Source of the DNA: Ifrita kowaldi
Taxonomy: Eukaryota > Chordata > Aves > Passeriformes > Cinclosomatidae
Assembly: GCA_013398055.1 (NCBI GenBank)
Contig: VZRS01001713.1
Coordinates: 62,001 to 126,000, forward strand
DNA: 64,000 nucleotides
Direction: 5' to 3'
The notes beneath the pieces are model-generated. The model made no database searches. It saw only the letters and a program-made list of their open reading frames with translations, and was not told the origin of the DNA. The translations under genes were made by a program, and so were the position numbers. This document shows positions 1 to 13,200 of the stretch, piece by piece. How positions within the stretch are numbered: the first letter of the stretch is position 1; each line of letters begins with the position of its first letter.

Positions 1-1145
1 CTGAAAGTAATAAAGCAAATGGAATCAGTGACAGGAGAAAATGTAAAAAGGTTTTCTTAATTTCATGAATTAATAGAAATGTTTTGATTTATTTTTGGCC
101 ATTTTTTATTTTTCACATCAAAACCTATGCTCCACATATAGAAAATACGAGAATTGCTAGGGCATATAACCTGTTTGAGGAAAACAGGAATCAATTTGAT
201 ACATATCAGAAATGTATTTCTCACTATTAGAACTTCACTTATGCCAGGTAGCAATTGGTTGGTACAGTTTAACAATTTTTCAAAGGAAGTACTTTTAAAA
301 GCACCATGGCTTGAGATATTTAAAGTATGCTAGAAGGATTACTGAAACACTTTATCCTGCACAAGACCTGATAACATGATAAACAGGTCTTTCCTACTCA
401 AAGGGCTAATATTTTATAGTTCCTTCAAAAATCTACATGTTATTTTATACAGCCATATACTTTCTATCTCCTTAGACATCACCTTCCTAAATGCCTAAAA
501 TGCAATTTCCAAAAGATATAGTCATTCATGATCCCACAGAACAGTTATGATGACTTCAGCAGAAGAGATTACACATCTACAGCAACTCATTTTCCAGTTT
601 CATGCTAAAATGCCCTATGAGATTTTTACCCCTATTAGACTTTTATGAAAATATGCACCTTTTATAGGATTGCTCATGTGATGGAATTGGATATATAAAT
701 CATGTGTCCACAAGAAGTCATTACCATGGTGGACACTGGCAGAATAAGTCAAGAACATGATGCCATTATGTCAGACTCTCCCCTGGAAAATGACATGCCT
801 AAATGCACATGATAAAGATTTTCAGTTTCCCATGGTCTCTGGAAACATCTGCAGCAAAGATTTCACAAAATATTCCAAAGCCCTTCCGAGCGATTCAGGA
901 GGGCTCAGGCACTTTCTCCAACCTGTCACGAGGAAATCAGTGCAAATTCTCACAGACATTATGGATGTAATGCATTACTTTTGGGAACCAGTCGTCTTCG
1001 TGTGAAGATGTTGCTCCTCAAATTTAAAATTATTTACACAAATCTAGCCTAAATCATATAAAAATACAAGTAAAGGAAAATGGAATGAACTGAATACGAG
1101 GACTCTGTCACCAGCAGTAATTATTGGTACATTTATGCAATATGT

Positions 1146-1652
1146 TCTGTGTCCAGCTCTGGCATCCTCAGCACAGGATGGATATGGACCTGTTGGAGTG
1201 GGTGCAGAGGAGGCCATGAAGATGCTCAGAGGACTGGAGCACCACTCCTGTGGAGACAGGCTGAGAGAGCTGGAGTTGTTCAGCCTGCAGAAGTCTCCAG
1301 GGAGACCTTACAGTAGCTAAAGTGAGCTTATAATAAAGACGGGGACAAATTGTTGAGCAGGGCCTGCTGCAACAGGACAAGGGGCAAGGCTTCTAAACTG
1401 AAGGAGGGTCGATTTAGATGAGATGTATGGAAGAAATGTTTTACAATGGGAGTGGTAAAACACTGGAACAAGGTACCCACAGAGGTGGTGGGTGCCTCAT
1501 CCCTGGAAACATTCAAGGCCAGCCAAGATGGGGCTTCAAACTGACCCAATTGAAGATGTCCCTACTCACTGCAGGAGGGTGGACTAGCTGACATGTAAAG
1601 ATCCCTTCCAACCCAAACTATTTTATGATTCTATCATTCTATGATTCATAGG
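1146..1652 (+). mobile_element. CR1 LINE 3' fragment
   Basis: About 500 bp match the 3' end of avian CR1 as I know it. The order is a segment like CTGAGAGAGCTGGAGTTGTT, then GGGGACAAATT, then ACAGGACAAGGGGCAAGG, then ACTGAAGGAGGGTCGATTTA, then AACACTGGAACAAGGTACCC, then GATCCCTTCCAACCCAAACT, and finally the repeated tail ATTCTATCATTCTATGATTC. It is 5'-truncated, as most CR1 copies are, appears to have small internal losses, and contains no intact reverse transcriptase. It lies antisense to TTC29. The identification is from recognised motif order, not from a library search. Confidence 0.92.
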
Positions 1653-1864
1653 TATCCAGAATTTTCTACATACAAGTTTCTCAAACTGAAAGTTGCTGAG
1701 AACCATCATGGTATTTTTCAGGGTTGAACAGTAAATACCTATCACATACCCAAAGCTCTTCAAAGCAGATACATATGTAAGGTGTTTAATTTGGCAAATG
1801 CTCTCATGGCATAACTAGCGGATGGCTTTTATAAAAAGTACTACAACAGCCATTTTCCAAAGAA

Positions 1865-2535
1865 AGGGTTTATGGTGGGGTCTGCGGGACTCCCATGCAG
1901 GGAGGGAGGCCCGAGAGTCCTGGCCAGAAAGTTGAAAAGACGAGAGGAGGCCTCTTGTTGGTTGCTTCAGATAGTTGTTTTAATTAGCGTTATCAGAGAA
2001 ACAGAGTGCTGGACACAGCACCCTGCAGAGAGTTCAAAAGATGAGCGCTGAAAAGAGAGCTTATCGCAAATTCTTGGCCCTTCTAAAGGTAAATGACCCA
2101 GTAGAAGTTTGAAACGAAACATATTTTCACTTTTCTGCCAATGCCCAACAAACCCAGCTCCTGCGTGGACAGGAACTGCGGAATTTTTCATCCAATCATT
2201 CCAAATCACTTCTGCCGCAAGACATGGAGGTATAGAAGAAGAAGAAGAAGAAGCCCTGGAGAACAACAACTGTCCTCCATGTTGGCATTTCTAGCTTTTA
2301 TCTATTTACTACATAAACAACCCCAAAACCTCTAAATTCTTCACCTTGTGACATCACTACAAACTATTCTATCATCTAGTTCAAACCTTTCTAGATTCAA
2401 ACTCTTCCCAGAGTGTTAGCAATTTTTTCCATGGACAGAGGTCAAAATAAGTGCCATCCAGGGGGGATAAATCCTTCAAAACTGGCAGGACAATATCTCC
2501 TGCACCTTGGGTACCAACAGGGTCTTCACCATTGA
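1865..2535 (+). mobile_element. Possible avian endogenous-retrovirus LTR-type repeat
   Basis: This block differs from its surroundings in composition and carries word patterns I associate with a dispersed passerine repeat of LTR type, such as GGCCTCTTGTTGGTTGCTTC, AACAAACCCAGCTCCTGC and GTGCCATCCAGGGGGGATAA, around a GAA run at 2235-2253. No protein-coding domain, clear TG...CA ends, primer-binding site or target duplication could be fixed, so the class, the orientation and both ends are uncertain. It could also be non-repetitive intron sequence. Confidence 0.42.
2235..2253 (+). repeat. (GAA)n microsatellite
   Basis: About six perfect GAA units lie inside the LTR-like block. Confidence 0.9.
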
Positions 2536-4014
2536 ATAGATTAAATCCCTGATCCTATACATGAGATTGAATTCCTCCTTCACCTGAATAAATCAGAATG
2601 TTCCTCTTCTATGAGTATGCCTTAAATACTAAACTGGGGAGTCTTACTGCTTTTAGTATCTGCCCCCACTGCTCCTCACCTACTGTTTTCCTTCTTTTTC
2701 AAACTGCAACAACTGGAAAGCAGTGGGACTGTGCATTCCTGGATAGCTAAAGAATGCTCCCAGAAGGTGTGGAGTTCAGATTTGATGCAGAAGAAAATCA
2801 CTAGCCACTCCTTCTTTAGGTCTGCTTTTAAGAAAAGAATTGCATTGGCATGATCTTTCAGACGAAGGGTGTAGCAAATTGACTTCAGAAAGATCTCAAA
2901 ATCTGTGACTTTTGAGTAAATAAATACATGTGCCCTCATTCCTGAATGCCTAAATCACAGAAAGGAAATTAATATACATGGTTTACCAGGGATGTTCTCC
3001 TGACTATCTTAACCCAGCCTCTACCCAGACTGCTGCTTTTTGTGAACACAAGGAGCTCATGAACGCTACTGAGAGCTCAGAAAACTTTGTAATCATTGCA
3101 AAACCACTCATTGTAACAGCTGGTGTTTTAGCTACCAAATCTTTCTTGGTTAGGCTTAAGAGAGTTTCAAAACTGGGACCTGGTATTCTTCGTCTATTCT
3201 GTGTCTTTTTAAATATCTTATCCCATGTCCTTACTTAGGATGCTCAGAGTACGTGTAGACATGAATTATGCATCAGAGAGCTGAAGAGGACTATGGTTGT
3301 GGCTGATCCCTATGTGCTCTGATAAGGCCAAGAGACAAGGGATCTGACTCAATGAGGAGAATTTGCTCTGCACACTGAAATAAGCCTGGTGACAAGTTCC
3401 TCTCCATAAACAACAGCCAAGCTCTGCCATGCATCATATGCACTGAGGTCTTCAAACACAGGATAAATCAAGAATAAGCTGCAATCTTCACTTTAATCTC
3501 TTTTTTCCCTACATCATATGATAATTTCATTAGACTACTTTATGTCAAAATTATTTGTATCTGAGCTAATTCACCTGGAGGAAGATTTTAACGCCAGACG
3601 CTGAAACAAAAATATTGAACACAAACATCGTATTTGCAACAAATTTGTACCTAGCTACACATGCACAAACCAGAAATGTCTCCACAGAAGAAGTGAGTGC
3701 AATAAATGGAAACTTACAGTTCAGAAAATATGACACTGAGACACCTACTGAAGCTTGCTACATTTTTCCAGGTTTTCTCTCTTTTTTAAACCTGGAAAAT
3801 AGGCCTGCATTTCTATTTTCTGGCAAGGTAAGGTAAGGTCCCCCTCCCAAACAAAAAAAAACCCAACCCAACAACTTAAAAAGCCCTCAAAATGTGGAAG
3901 AAAAAGGACATATTATAGTTTACAGGTAAGGAAAAACTAGGGCCATACACTTTAAAAAACGTGTAACAGTTTAAAATAACTTTCAATGAAAGGGTCACTT
4001 ACTGCAAGAAGGGC

Positions 4015-4035
4015 ACTGCTTAAAATTTAAGCAGT
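4015..4035. repeat. Perfect short inverted repeat
   Basis: ACTGCTTAAA and its exact reverse complement TTTAAGCAGT are separated by one A. It lies about 90 bases past the donor of exon F, inside the intron. It could fold into a small hairpin in the RNA; no function is known. Confidence 0.9.
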
Positions 4036-4127
4036 CAGTAATGGGAAGCGACAGACCTCTAACAATTTAAGTCTTTCACAGCTGAGTGAATCTGCACTGA
4101 CAGTCAGACAAGGATGTGCTAACCTAC

Positions 4128-4219
4128 CTTGCCAGGATCTTGGCTACAGCTGCATATGCTCTGCCCAGGCCACCAGAATCACAAAGGCTTGTGAAGATTT
4201 CTACAGAGGTGTTCAAAAT
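4128..4219 (-). CDS. TTC29: TTC29 coding exon F (TPR repeat)
   Basis: This 92-nt exon encodes ILNTSVEIFTSLCDSGGLGR followed by AYAAVAKILA and two bases (AG) of the next codon. It matches the TTC29 segment of the form VLDTY-KI---L-D---LGR-YEA-AK-L, which directly follows exon E in the family; the GLGRAY--VAKIL helix is the clearest part. The acceptor is a strong pyrimidine tract, atcttcctgtttcacAG, at 4221-4220; the donor is CAAG|GTAGGT with GT at 4127-4126. It starts in phase 0, as exon E requires. It is too short to stand out as an open frame. The next exon (starting with one base, expected to read on to an AIKYLKK-like helix) was looked for in 1-4127 and not found. Confidence 0.88.
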
Positions 4220-7200
4220 CTGTGAAACAGGAAGATAAAACTGGTAAATATCCCAAAAGGAATTTCCACTTTTTATTCCCCTCCCAATCTCTCTGTCCAC
4301 ACAGAAGACAAAATTAAAGCTTTCCCACTTCTACAACTGTTCTCTAATGAGCCATAATGGGACTAGGGTTTTGATAATTATTTAGAGTTGTTTGAAACTA
4401 CTCAATAATTACAAATCAAAAAGATGTAACTTGCAATTATATCTCTGTATTTTGGCAATTTGCAAAAATCAAAGAGGTACTCCCTGATTTGCAGTATAAA
4501 TTTCCTTATCCATAATTTAAAAGATTTTAAGAGCCTGTGCTTTTATGAGTTTCTGATAATCAATAACTTAAGATGGTATCCTGTGCAGACATAGTGTTTT
4601 AGAATGATATGCTGAAATACAACTCAATATTATTTTTCTTTCTTTAACCTGTCACAATTTATCTTAGTACAATTCAGATGCCTCCAAATTGAATAAATTA
4701 CAGGTTATACATTTAATCTATGTTGTCTTAAAGTACTGTAGATAATGCTGGTATTTTTCTGATTATTCACACACAAGCAGTTTGTTAACATTAGCTTGGA
4801 ATCTACTCTATTATTATGAACCCTCCCATAACTGAAGGCTCACAGCTGCTGCATACAAACATATGATCTTAATTTAATTTAACACTGACATCACCTGTAC
4901 TGCAGAATTTCTCTTTTCATCCATTTTTTTTTCCAATGGCGATGACAGGAGAGTGCATATAAAATTAAATCTTATTTTTTCATCCCTCCTCTTTGTTGCT
5001 TGACCCAATCTATTACACACATGAGAAAACAGGAAATCTCCAAAGACCCTCTATGGAAATCCTTTTTTCACGTTTCCAAGAAAGGAGTAGTGAATGTCAT
5101 TTACCAGCTCTGAAGGGGGATGGGAGATGCCCAGGGACATATGACAGTATCCTGCATGCCCCAGGATGCCTATTTATACTGAGGTAAAAGATTGGCCATT
5201 TTCTATTAAGAGTGCATCCCCTGTCCCTGGCAAAGTGCATGGCTCAGAAGAAGACAATCTGTGTGTGCTAATGCTGTGGGTGTCACCATTTCTACTGCTG
5301 TTTCCACCACTCAGATGTCCTGGTTCTTGAAAGTGTTTTATTACACGCAGCAGTAACCCTGGACATGGCTGTTATTTTTTAGCTACATAAGCTCTGTGTG
5401 CACAAAAAATAGCATTTATTAATGTGCACTGCCCTATTCATCATGCCTCAAGTACTTTCTTATCAGCTGTGTTCTAATGTTGCATCCTATCCTTGCAGGT
5501 CACTGCCAATTGAGTTATCAATGCATTAGGTGTGACAGAAAGAGTACAAAGGCACCTCAGTTAGGAAGTTGTCACATCAGTTCAGAACTCTCCCTAAACT
5601 GAATACATACTCCATGTTGTCAATGCCTGCAATACATCCTTCTAATAATCCAGGATGGTAGCAGGAACACACACAGGTGTCCAAGAAATAATTCTTAGTA
5701 TTGCATCTAACTCAGGGGACCTACAGCATTTGTTGTAGTAATCGTGTCCATATTAGAAAACCTGCCATTAGAGTGTCAGGAGGTGTCAAAAATGTTATGT
5801 GCTGGACTGAAATCACTCCTACTTTAAACTGGCCTCTGTAATATTAAACTTGGACATAGGGCCTGTAGTCATTAATACCTAGCACAGAAAGGTTACTCAG
5901 GAACCTAAGGCTTTGGCTACTGTACATTTTTTTTTTCCCTATTAAAGATATCACAAAGCCTAAAAAATACAGATAAATCCAAGGAAAAATCATACATAGC
6001 ATAGCTGAAGTAAAAAGTTGGTTCACTGCATCGCTGCAACAGCTGTGAGAAAGAAGGAAGCAAATAAATAAACCCACTCATTCATATTGATGAAAAGTGC
6101 TCATTTTGGTCCCAGGTTACTACTACTCTACACAAATCAGATATTTCATTCTAAATAGTGAGGAAATAACATTAATTAAATCATCTACATGAAAGGGAGG
6201 AAATCTTGATAAATTAGCATAGAAAATGTACTCTTTATGTCTGCAGTTCAAATGACTCCTCCAGCTTCAGGTAATACATAGGGACACAGAAAGGGACACA
6301 CGGGCTTGATGGAAAGGAGCTGTGTAGTGCCCCTGGATGCCACAACTGCCCAGTACCCATTTATGTGAAAGAAGTGAAGAGAGGTCTCTTCTCCTATGGT
6401 GTATGCCTGACCTTCAACATTCAAGATAGAAACATTTCAGGACAGAACCATTTCAAGACAGAAAGAGAGGACCAGATAGGGCAGGCTAAAATGATGGTTA
6501 AACACAGAAGAATTATAGGATTTCACCCAGTCTCTTGCAATTACAGCACATTTCCCACTTTTATTTAAAACAAAAAAATTATAAAGTTTGCATGCTGGAA
6601 AATCAAGTAGAATTAACACAGTGATACCTGCCAGAATGTGTAAAAAGCCTAAAACCAACAAATAGGCATGCAAATATTCCTGCTTATTTTTATGGGATAG
6701 AAACACCCAGTCCATCTAACTGGCTTCCTGTGGATACCACATAGGAAAATACGTGTATGTGGCAGAGAGCATTGAGTGGGCAGGGCCACACCAGTCATCT
6801 GCCAGCTCTCTGAGAAGTGGATAAATATTGGCAACACATATCATTTGGATCTAATGGAATTTATAGGCTCCCAATGAGTTTACCTTTAGACAGAAGCATA
6901 GCCAGAAATGGGTACGTTACATACATATCTATTTTGGCCATTCTGTGCAGGGGAAAATAACATCCAAGGAAGAGGTGGAATAATTAATAATTAATACTGA
7001 AAACTCCTACACAAATGTGCAGTTTTACTGAATGGCAAAAATTCAGACAACAAAAGAAAAACCATCTTATTAAGGTAAGATGCTTCTGCTGCAGTATTCT
7101 ATAGCAAATATTGTGTTTGAAAATGTCATCTTGGTAATTTTCTTCGTGTTCAGGAAACTCTAATAAAAATATATAACAATGTGTAAAGAGATATTGAATG

Positions 7201-10200
7201 GGACTATGTAAGAATCTATACTGGTAATGTACATTAAAACCAGAGAGTTTGGGTGTTACAGAAATTTAGCTAAATTTCCTTCTCAAAAGTTAGACAAAGT
7301 TTCCAGAGATTTAGACTTACTGAAGGGGCAAAATATATTTTTTTTCCTTTACATTTTGTTTTTTATTTTAGAATTAACTATGTACAGAGAGTTCTGAGTA
7401 AGGAAGCTGTTGCAATAGATTTATCTTGATCATGCTAGACTCCATTACAAAATTATAAAATTTCTATATTGTTCCAAAGACAGTTTGATACTCCTAGCAA
7501 CTAGTGGGAAAAGATTGTTGTATATGAGGTTGAACAGAGTAGATTAATGTACTATATAAAAATACATAATATTTTTATATTAATAATCCATATAAAAATG
7601 TAACCTAAGCTTAACAACACAGCAATTATAAAAACCACACTGATTCTGGTCACAGATTAGTTTTTGGATCAATGTGACCGAGCACACCGACTATCTCAAA
7701 CTTTCTACTTCTGTGGGTCTGTGGAAACACTAGTTTAAAAAAACCAAATAACAGTCAAAGTCTAATACAGAAATGAACAGTGGGTTTCAACAACTTTTCC
7801 TCCTTCATGCAGGATGTGGGAAGGCAAAAATTTAAGGTGGACTTCAACTTTGTCTTCCACATAACAGACCACAGGATGGATCCTGTGGGAGCATCCATTC
7901 ACAAAATCAACTCTCTTTCTGTGTCTCTGTAACTCTGTTGTGTCTACAATTACAGTGTAAAAATAAAGTATTAAGCTCTGCTTAAATCCACAAACCAGAG
8001 CCTATTTGTGGTATGGCTCTCACACTAATTCTGTAGCTAGTGGTGAATTTCATATTTACCTCATTTTCCAAGAAAAATATTAGTGAGATCTCAGGCCCAG
8101 ATTTACTTCTCAGTTATCTCAGCATTACGCCAGTCTGACCCTCCAGGGGTTATACCATTAATATGAAACAGATACAGGAGCTCCTCCCCTAAGAACCCCC
8201 TCTATCCAAAACCCCACCCTTTATTTTTTATTGTAGTCACACCTGTAATTCTTTTATATGTACATAAAAACCCTCATGCACACCCCCTTAGCATACACAG
8301 GACTCAGACAAAAGCACAGAGGCTCTGCTGAACACTGATACATCGGGGGATAATGGACAAAAGAGCAAATATTGAAAGTATGAATTTATGTTGAAAAAAG
8401 AACATCTATCCAACTCAACACAAGATTAATGATACTACCAGCATTTCACTGTTTTGGTAAAATACATTTCTCTGACAAGCACATGATGAGATAATGTTGA
8501 TTTATTATACTGTAACTTTAAAAAACACAAAAACATAGTTCTTTTCGTGGCTTTAGATTTGATATTGTTGCCAAACTTTATTGGAAATACATTTATTTTG
8601 ATTTCTGCAAATCTAGCTGTGTTTAGCCATTTCACAGCTGGTGAGCAGGAAAGATGCTTCTGCCTCATTTACAGATCTTGAACATGAATCAGACAATCAA
8701 CTAGACCATTAGTCAAAGAGATCAGGAGCTAATGATTCCTGACAGGCACTGCAGTGGCAGGCTAAGGCCCAGCCTGGCTAGCAGCATCTGACAGTATTTT
8801 TCTGAAGCCAACAATAGGTGTTGGTAGAGAGACAATGCAATCGAGTGACACTACTGGCTTCATACCACTTAGTACCTCTTAAATACTTTCAGAAAAAACC
8901 ACATTGTTCTGATGGCTGCTAAGGGATCACTTTGAAATAGGCCAGTGAAAATAAGAGACAACAGAATGGTATGCATAGACACTTTGCAGTTCAATGAACC
9001 CTGCCCAGCAGCTGCCCCAGAAATGCATATTTAAAAATTACAAAGAAGTGCAGTCTTTATTACCATAATTTGAGTGGTTACGTAGCTGTGGCCATCCTGA
9101 GTAAGACCAAAGAAAAGTTTCATAATACAAACCCAGATGTATTCTTATTTTTTGCCAAAACCTAGCATGGGAGAGGTTGGACAGCAAAAAGAAAATTGTA
9201 CTGTCCATGTAATGTATTGATCCCAATGAGCAGAGCTCATTGATCCCAGGAATATTGTACACTACTATCAACTGAATGGCAGGCCACACCTTGTTAGATG
9301 CTGAATGTGCTCAGGCACAGTGAGCATCCAGGGTAGAAGCTGCACAGCATTCCACCTGCAGGCTCATGGTTCAGGGACACAGGAACTGGGTGCCATGCCC
9401 AGGAACGAGGCAGCACTCCCTGATTTGCCTGAACTGTTACTTCTCCCTCTTTACTCACAACTAAAATTCACCAACTCAATCCTGTGAATGTTAATCTTTG
9501 TCCTTAGCCACATCCACTTACACTGGGCTATAGTTTTGGATAAATAACCAGAAATCCACAAATGCTGTCAATCTTCCTGCAGAGACAGAAAGAATTTGTC
9601 TGGAATTGGCCAAACTGGTCTGTTCCAGAACTCCTATTTCAGGGACTTTATTTGGATAATGCATAGCATAAGCACACATCTTAGAGCAGGGGATCAGGGA
9701 CAGGCGAGGGAAGTAGAAGAAATCCACCCAGAAGTCTGTCCTAGTCAAATGTCAAAGTGGAACACCCTTGTTGAAGACTTTCCAGAGCTAGGACATGGCT
9801 ATCACTGAGGTGCTGCTTAGCTCCCACTCTCCCTTGTGGGTAACTAATCCAGTCCACACTCCTCCTCCCCTCTTATACTGGGCTATCAAGTGCAGCACTT
9901 ATCCTTGTGCTCTTCAAACACTCAGCAAGACACGCTTCAGGTTACTCGTGTCTGCATCTGCTTGAAGGATTAAAGGAGGGAAGACAAACATTTCACTCAT
10001 TCCTTAACAGTCTATCAAGATCAGGCCTAAGGCTCTTTGCCTGTATCAAGTCTTACTTGTCTGCTTCGTACAACACTCAGGGCATGTACATTTTGCTTTG
10101 ATTCTGAATGGATGATATGTAAATGCAAGTAACTAATTGAAAAAGTTCCTTTCCCCAGAGTAATTTCAAGCTTCTGCTGGCTTCCAGGAGGTCAGGAGTT

Positions 10201-13200
10201 CACCCTGTATGCTTTGTTTTGCTGCACAGAAAGTTTAAAACAGATGAAATATACGGATGATTAAATAAACATTAACTTTTGTTGCTGCATTACTGTCCTT
10301 AATTCTGGCCTTCTGTGCCACTAATAATTATATTAATTCTGATTCTTTACACAACAACTTTGCAGGAATGAAGTAATAATTTTCTTATTTCCTATACCTC
10401 ATAAAGGGTTTTATTATTTATTCATATTTGAAAAATTTTTAAAAAGTCATCCAGGTCTTTCAGAGCAAAAAACTATGCAAACATCAAATCCAAGTATTTT
10501 CACTTGCTATTATTGTACAATGTGAAATTTCCACTGCAAAAGACATTGCCCTAGTAAAGGTTATTGCAATCTATATTTAGGACAGGAATGTAATGTTTTC
10601 CAAGCCAGTCATTGTTGACATATTTCTTCAAAATAAAGCATGGCTTAACAGTCTGGAGTGAAGAAGCTTCATCTGTTACCCTTTAACAGCAATATAAGAG
10701 GAAAAAAACAGCTTATGTATCCTTTCCATCCTGACAGATGTGACAATAGCTGGAAACACTGTGCCTGCCAAGAGCTTTTATCAAGTATGTTATAACAACT
10801 AGTAATAAGTGTAAATAATAAATGGCTACGATCTTATGGGAAACGGTGGCAATACTAAACAATTTTTGGTGCTTGCTGATGGGAGTCTGCTAGTCCTGGA
10901 ATTCCCTGGCTTCCCAGTAGAGTTTTGGCCTGACAATAAACAACAGTTTAATACTTTATCTAATCCCAGCCAGGAGGTAAGTTCAACAGCAAGCTTTTGC
11001 AGATGTTCACATCCAATAATCTATTCATAATTGATGAAACAGGGAGGTCAGATGTAATGGTTGCTACTATTCCAGCAACAAATAAATGGTTATTGACAAA
11101 ACAAGGCAGTGTGGCGCTGAGTGCTGAGCAGTGACAAGCATGAAACAGTGCTGAGACAGAAGTAGTGATGTGAATACAGCCCTTCATCTTGAGAATTCCT
11201 CTATGTGATGTGTGGCACGAGGGCCACTCTGACACACAAGCAGATGGAGGTGACTTGTAAAGGAAAAATGAGATTCGGCAAGTACATAAAAGACAAAGGC
11301 AGAGCCAGGGGAAGAAACAGGAGAAAAGGATGGACAGGACTGGAAACTGGGGTAAGTGCAATAATGTGAATTGTTAAGAAATGTTCTTGTATAGCAGCAC
11401 TGTGATCCAGATGTCTGGACTGCTTTTATCAGATTGTTGTGTCTGCATGAATGTACCTGGCTGTCAGATCACTGTGGGCTGCTAAGACAATAATACCATA
11501 ATAAAAATATGTGCATGCTTAAATTACCATTACTTCTTAGACAAATCACCTATAAACATTCTGCTTCATGCTTACTAATATCTTGAAGAGATATTTTTAA
11601 CTACACAAAGTTTTCCTAGCTAAAAGCAAGCAAGCAAACAAACAAATAGTTAAAATTTGCATAACAATGGTAAAAACTGCAGAAATAAACTAGGAAAGTA
11701 TAAAACCAATTTATGTTAGTTAAAAAACATTACTTTTCTCCAAACCAAGAGAAAAGTTAAGGAAGAGATCTCCTTCAGCTGAAAACCTTATATTCTTCAA
11801 GTTTTAACCCATGTAATGCAGTAAAAGGATTAATAGACTCTTCTTATTGACTGAATAAAACTTGAGTCATTTAGATGCAAATAGACACTTGAGATCTTTT
11901 GCATCCATTTCAGTGCTAAAAGATAGTATTTCTACAATGTTTATTGTGTAATACACTAGTATGAAAAACAGCTGAATGAAATGGGGACCTTTACTGGCAT
12001 ATATAGTCATAAAAAGATTTCAGACAGAAATATTTTAAATATTAATATTACTAAAATCATTTAAAGCAGCAAGGAATGTGAAATCAATTTATTTAGAAGT
12101 CCAATTTATTTCACACTTTGCTACCAATTCTTTTGATCAGCTCTGAAATAATACATAAGCTGAAAGCAAAACAGCAAAACAAATTGCTTCTAGCAAGGAG
12201 GCACCAAGCTCTAGGTTTTACACTGGCACACCTCAGTGTTTTACCTTCTCAGGTTACTTATCTATCAAAGGATAAATTTTAAATTCCTCAAGATCTAATG
12301 CCTGAATCAAGACCTATTTTCCAATTTAGCCATCGATGGTTCTGATCAAAGTTGTTAAGCATTTGCTTACACCTCAATATATGACTTGTCCCCCTGAAGT
12401 CATTGAGAATAACTGAATTGAAATTTATAAACATATGTAATAAGTGAATTGCTGTAGCTTGAACTATACAAATTTGAGAAACCAATCTAATTTTAAAAGC
12501 CTTACTTTACAGCATTTTTTTTTATCATCTGTTCATTAGAATTAACTATACAATGGAAAACAAAACCGCCCAGATTATGAATACATTTGCATTTAAGTAC
12601 TGAAATTCCTGAATTTGTACAGTGTGGGTACAAATGTTTCCTTTCTCACAACACATTAAGAGTCTGACTTCTGTAAGTAGATTATCTAACAGAATTAGAA
12701 AAAATTCTTGCAGTTTTTCAGCCATTTGCTACCGCCCTGGGTATGGAATGTGCAGTTTCACAAACGGATGTACATTAACGGGCTGGCAGTTCCCAGGATC
12801 TTGTACGTTATTGTTATCAGATAACATAAGCTATGGACTTTGACACGCTGTAGCTATCCCTTCCCCTCAATTATGTACAGCTTTTAGATCCTGAGGTATA
12901 GCACACCTAAGCTAGAAATCCAGTGTGGGAATGAAATGAGGGGAAACTTTGCATAAGCAGGTGTTTAAAAAAGAAAAGGAAATAGAAAAAGGGTAAAAAA
13001 GAAAAAAAGGAGCAGTTTATTAGCTACTCCAAAAGAAGTTTCAATAGAGGACAGATAAAATGCCTAAATCACAACTTGTTACTGACAGAAGACAGTTATT
13101 GGAGTTTAGAACTCTCACTTGGGACAACGGGACTAACTGTAACTTTCTTTCCCATAAGCTCTCCCAATCTCTCTCCCAACCTGGGAAAGCACAAGGAAGA

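Larger units (their letters stand above)
1..4127 (-). other. TTC29 intron downstream of exon F (partial)
   Basis: This stretch is intron with no coding exon found. It carries the longest CR1 copy in the window (about 1.15-1.65 kb), an LTR-like repeat block (about 1.87-2.53 kb) and a perfect 10-bp inverted repeat at 4015-4035. The next TTC29 exon is expected before position 1. Confidence 0.7.

Noticed and set aside
1..4127. Search for the next TTC29 exon after exon F
   Set aside because: No minus-strand segment with a phase-2 acceptor and an AIKYLKK-like helix was found; it is probably outside the window.
10960..11361. 133-codon minus-strand open frame
   Set aside because: No recognisable domain, low-complexity hydrophobic/Cys-rich content and no exon context; open frames of this size are expected by chance in 64 kb.
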